From NCBI RefSeq assembly GCF_907164915.1, contig NW_025919457.1, positions 248,001 to 312,000 on the forward strand: a stretch of 64,000 nt of DNA, written 5' to 3'. The translations under genes were made by a program, and so were the position numbers. The DNA is from Impatiens glandulifera (lineage: Eukaryota > Streptophyta > Magnoliopsida > Ericales > Balsaminaceae). Below, one piece after another: positions 62,230 to 64,000 of this stretch; positions within the stretch are counted from its first letter, which is position 1; each line of letters begins with the position of its first letter. Below the pieces are notes generated by a model. It was given only the letters and a program-made list of their open reading frames with translations, made no database searches and was not told the DNA's origin.

Positions 62230-63000
62230 GTATATATATTTAACCTATATACAGACCCTAGCCTTACCTTCTTTTGAATTATATTATAATTTCAAGGATG
62301 ATTTTATTAAAATAATTATTACACAAAATCAGGTGATCAAACCCTTTATATATGTAAATAATGTAATAATAGTATTTATAAAACTACATTTATATAATAA
62401 TTATATATTATTATTTTTATTAATTTGAATATAATTAATAATAGAAATGATTTAAAAAGGGTAAAATATAAAGATTAAAATAATAATTTATATAAATATA
62501 AGATTAATATAGTTTTTTATATTTCTTAATTTTAAACTATTTCAAAAATTTATAAAAAAATATAAATTAATATTAATAAACAAGAAAAGTTAAGTTAATT
62601 TGGTTCAGTATTTAAATAAATAAATTGATATATTATTTACCACAATTTATATGCATTAATATTTTATAATTGTAATTTTGAGTGACTATTTATTCACCAC
62701 AATTTTGTATTTTTATTCTTATTTATATTTTTTGTTTACTTTTTATCTACATTCACACAAAAATTAGGCTGAAATTCATTAATTAGACTTGTATATTTTT
62801 TTTTATATATTTAGTTTTTTATTATTTAAAACTTAATTAATTAAACTTCTCATTTTGTTTTAATATATATTTTTTTAAATCGAGTATTCTTATATTTTAT
62901 TAGGTTTCGTATATTTATTTTATTTTAGTAAAAGTATTTTTGGAACTGTTTAATTAATAAATTAAACATGTTTACTTATTACTCATATTAGTGTAATACA
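60275..63000. other. AT-rich intergenic DNA
   Basis: No gene seen. It contains the orphan duplication flank (about 60960-61510), a small GC-richer island at 62105-62165 (GACGGAATTACGTTGCGGGC), and (AT)n at 62183-62214. Confidence 0.6.
60960..61510 (-). repeat. Third, gene-less copy of the thioesterase upstream flank
   Basis: CACTTTGTTATCAAATTT, TTTTTCGTTTCATGAAAAAA, CAGGATCAAACAAGGTCTTT, TTTGTACAATCACATGCAAA and TATCCGTTATCAAATCAGCA match the outer part of arm A (13080-13350, inverted) and of arm B (49240-49490). No thioesterase exon follows. A roughly 57-bp block (GACCCACCA...AAATTTATCT) is tandemly repeated at 60975-61090. Confidence 0.7.
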
Positions 63001-63563
63001 TAGGGGAGGGAAAAATTACCAATATTAAAGATATATTGAAAATATCGTACCACAATATATCGAAAATATCAATTTTTAAGGTATACCGAAAAAAAGGTAA
63101 GGTATGATACCATGTCGAATTTTTTGGTACGATAAAAGAATGAGATTTTTATGATTTTGTTATATCGAGATATACCGAAATACCGAAATAGTATTTATAA
63201 GTTAATATATATATATATATATATAATACTTATAAGGAAATAATTAAATATATTTCATATTAATTTAATTTTAGAAATATAATTTTTGAATAATATCAAA
63301 ATATAATTGTACTGTAATATTATTCAATATATGCAATCTCTATGAATGAGATTGATTTTTTTAAAGTTAATATGTTTTTTAGGTATCGAAGGTATAATAT
63401 CGATACTATACAAAAATTAAGGTATACCGAAATTAAGGTAAGGTAAATGTATGAATTTTTGTATACCGAAATTAAGGTATATCGAAATTAAAGTATACCG
63501 AAATCAAAGTAAGGTATGCAGTATAGATAAAACACTAAGGTATACCGTACCGACCCACCCCTA
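63001..63563. mobile_element. hAT-type MITE with repeated GGTATACCG words
   Basis: The ends are TAGGGGAGGG and, inverted, TAGGGGTGGGTCGGTACGG, a common plant hAT MITE terminus. Flanks GTAATACA (62993-63000) and GTAATACT (63564-63571) fit an 8-bp duplication with one change. The inside is filled with GGTATACCGAAAT(T/A) and ATATCGAAA words, and there is no coding frame. Confidence 0.8.
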
Positions 63564-64000
63564 GTAATACTTATAAAATTTTCAGTCCAGTCAAAAAAAA
63601 ATCCTGAATTCGCCCTTGATTCGAACCACCAATTCCTCAATTCGAATTCACATATTTCATCATATCTTAACCACCATTCTTTAATCCTCAAATTCAAATG
63701 ACATTTTCACAATCTATCTCATTTAATTCAAATTCACATATTCTATCTTATCCTATTCTTAAAAGATTTTATCATCGTTCTCTCCATTCCTATCCTTAAA
63801 GGATTTCATTATTAATAGACCACCATTTTTCATCCTCAAATTCGCACCACCATTTCTTCAAGCCTTCTAATTTTATTTCACAATATTAACACCAAACTCG
63901 AATTCACATTAGCATTTTCTAAAATATGCACAAAAATTTGCATCAAGTGAGACTCGAACTGTAGTCTCATATAATTGATATATTTAATTTATAATTTTAT
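63564..64000. other. Intergenic DNA at the window end
   Basis: Repeated words AATTCGAATTCACATAT and ACCACCATT(T/C) suggest a diverged tandem repeat (63630-63850). Near 63940-63970 the - strand reads ACAGTTCGAGTCTCAC, a B-box-like word that could start a SINE outside the window. Confidence 0.4.

Overview
The window looks like nuclear DNA of a flowering plant, probably a eudicot. It is AT-rich, has split genes with GT/AG introns, and is dominated by plant-type transposable elements: Copia LTR retrotransposons primed by initiator tRNA-Met, an L1-like LINE, CACTA and hAT DNA transposons, tRNA-derived SINEs and long (AT)n tracts. I see no rRNA genes, no convincing functional tRNA, and nothing bacterial or organellar.

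The only host genes that look intact are two five-exon genes for a small plastid hotdog-fold acyl-ACP thioesterase (ALT/MKS2-like). One lies on the + strand (15065-16056) and one on the - strand (46753-47725). They form an inverted duplication with about 3 kb arms. A degenerate third fragment lies at 11.5 kb and an orphan flank at 61 kb, so the family has been amplified locally. The - copy has Asn in place of the Asp expected to be catalytic.

Layout. 0-11.3 kb: an old Copia relic broken by a solo LTR (722-1926), by a hAT element (2261-8215) that itself holds a young non-autonomous Copia element (2964-7809), and by a LINE 3' fragment. 11.4-18.9 kb: thioesterase fragment, SINEs, duplication arm A with thioesterase gene 1, a SINE split by a hAT MITE, and two microsatellites. 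18.9-26.5 kb: a second complete but stop-ridden Copia element. 26.8-42.8 kb: a 16 kb CACTA element carrying captured NAD-malic-enzyme exons and filled with LINE sequence. 42.8-46.7 kb: AT-rich, with tandem repeats and a paralogous empty site for the CACTA insertion. 46.7-49.4 kb: duplication arm B with thioesterase gene 2. 49.4-53 kb: AT-rich with (TA)n. 53.1-60.3 kb: a smaller CACTA element containing a young non-coding LTR retrotransposon (LARD-like). 60.3-64 kb: orphan duplication flank, AT-rich DNA and a hAT MITE.

Target-site duplications readable in the sequence give an order of events at several loci. The genes do not form a pathway. The working units are the thioesterase genes, probably making plastid fatty-acid-derived products, and independent transposons. 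I found no convincing new multi-gene system. The most unusual items are the catalytic-site change in one thioesterase duplicate, the CACTA gene capture with its internal empty-site control, and an array of about 14 short hairpins inside the LARD.
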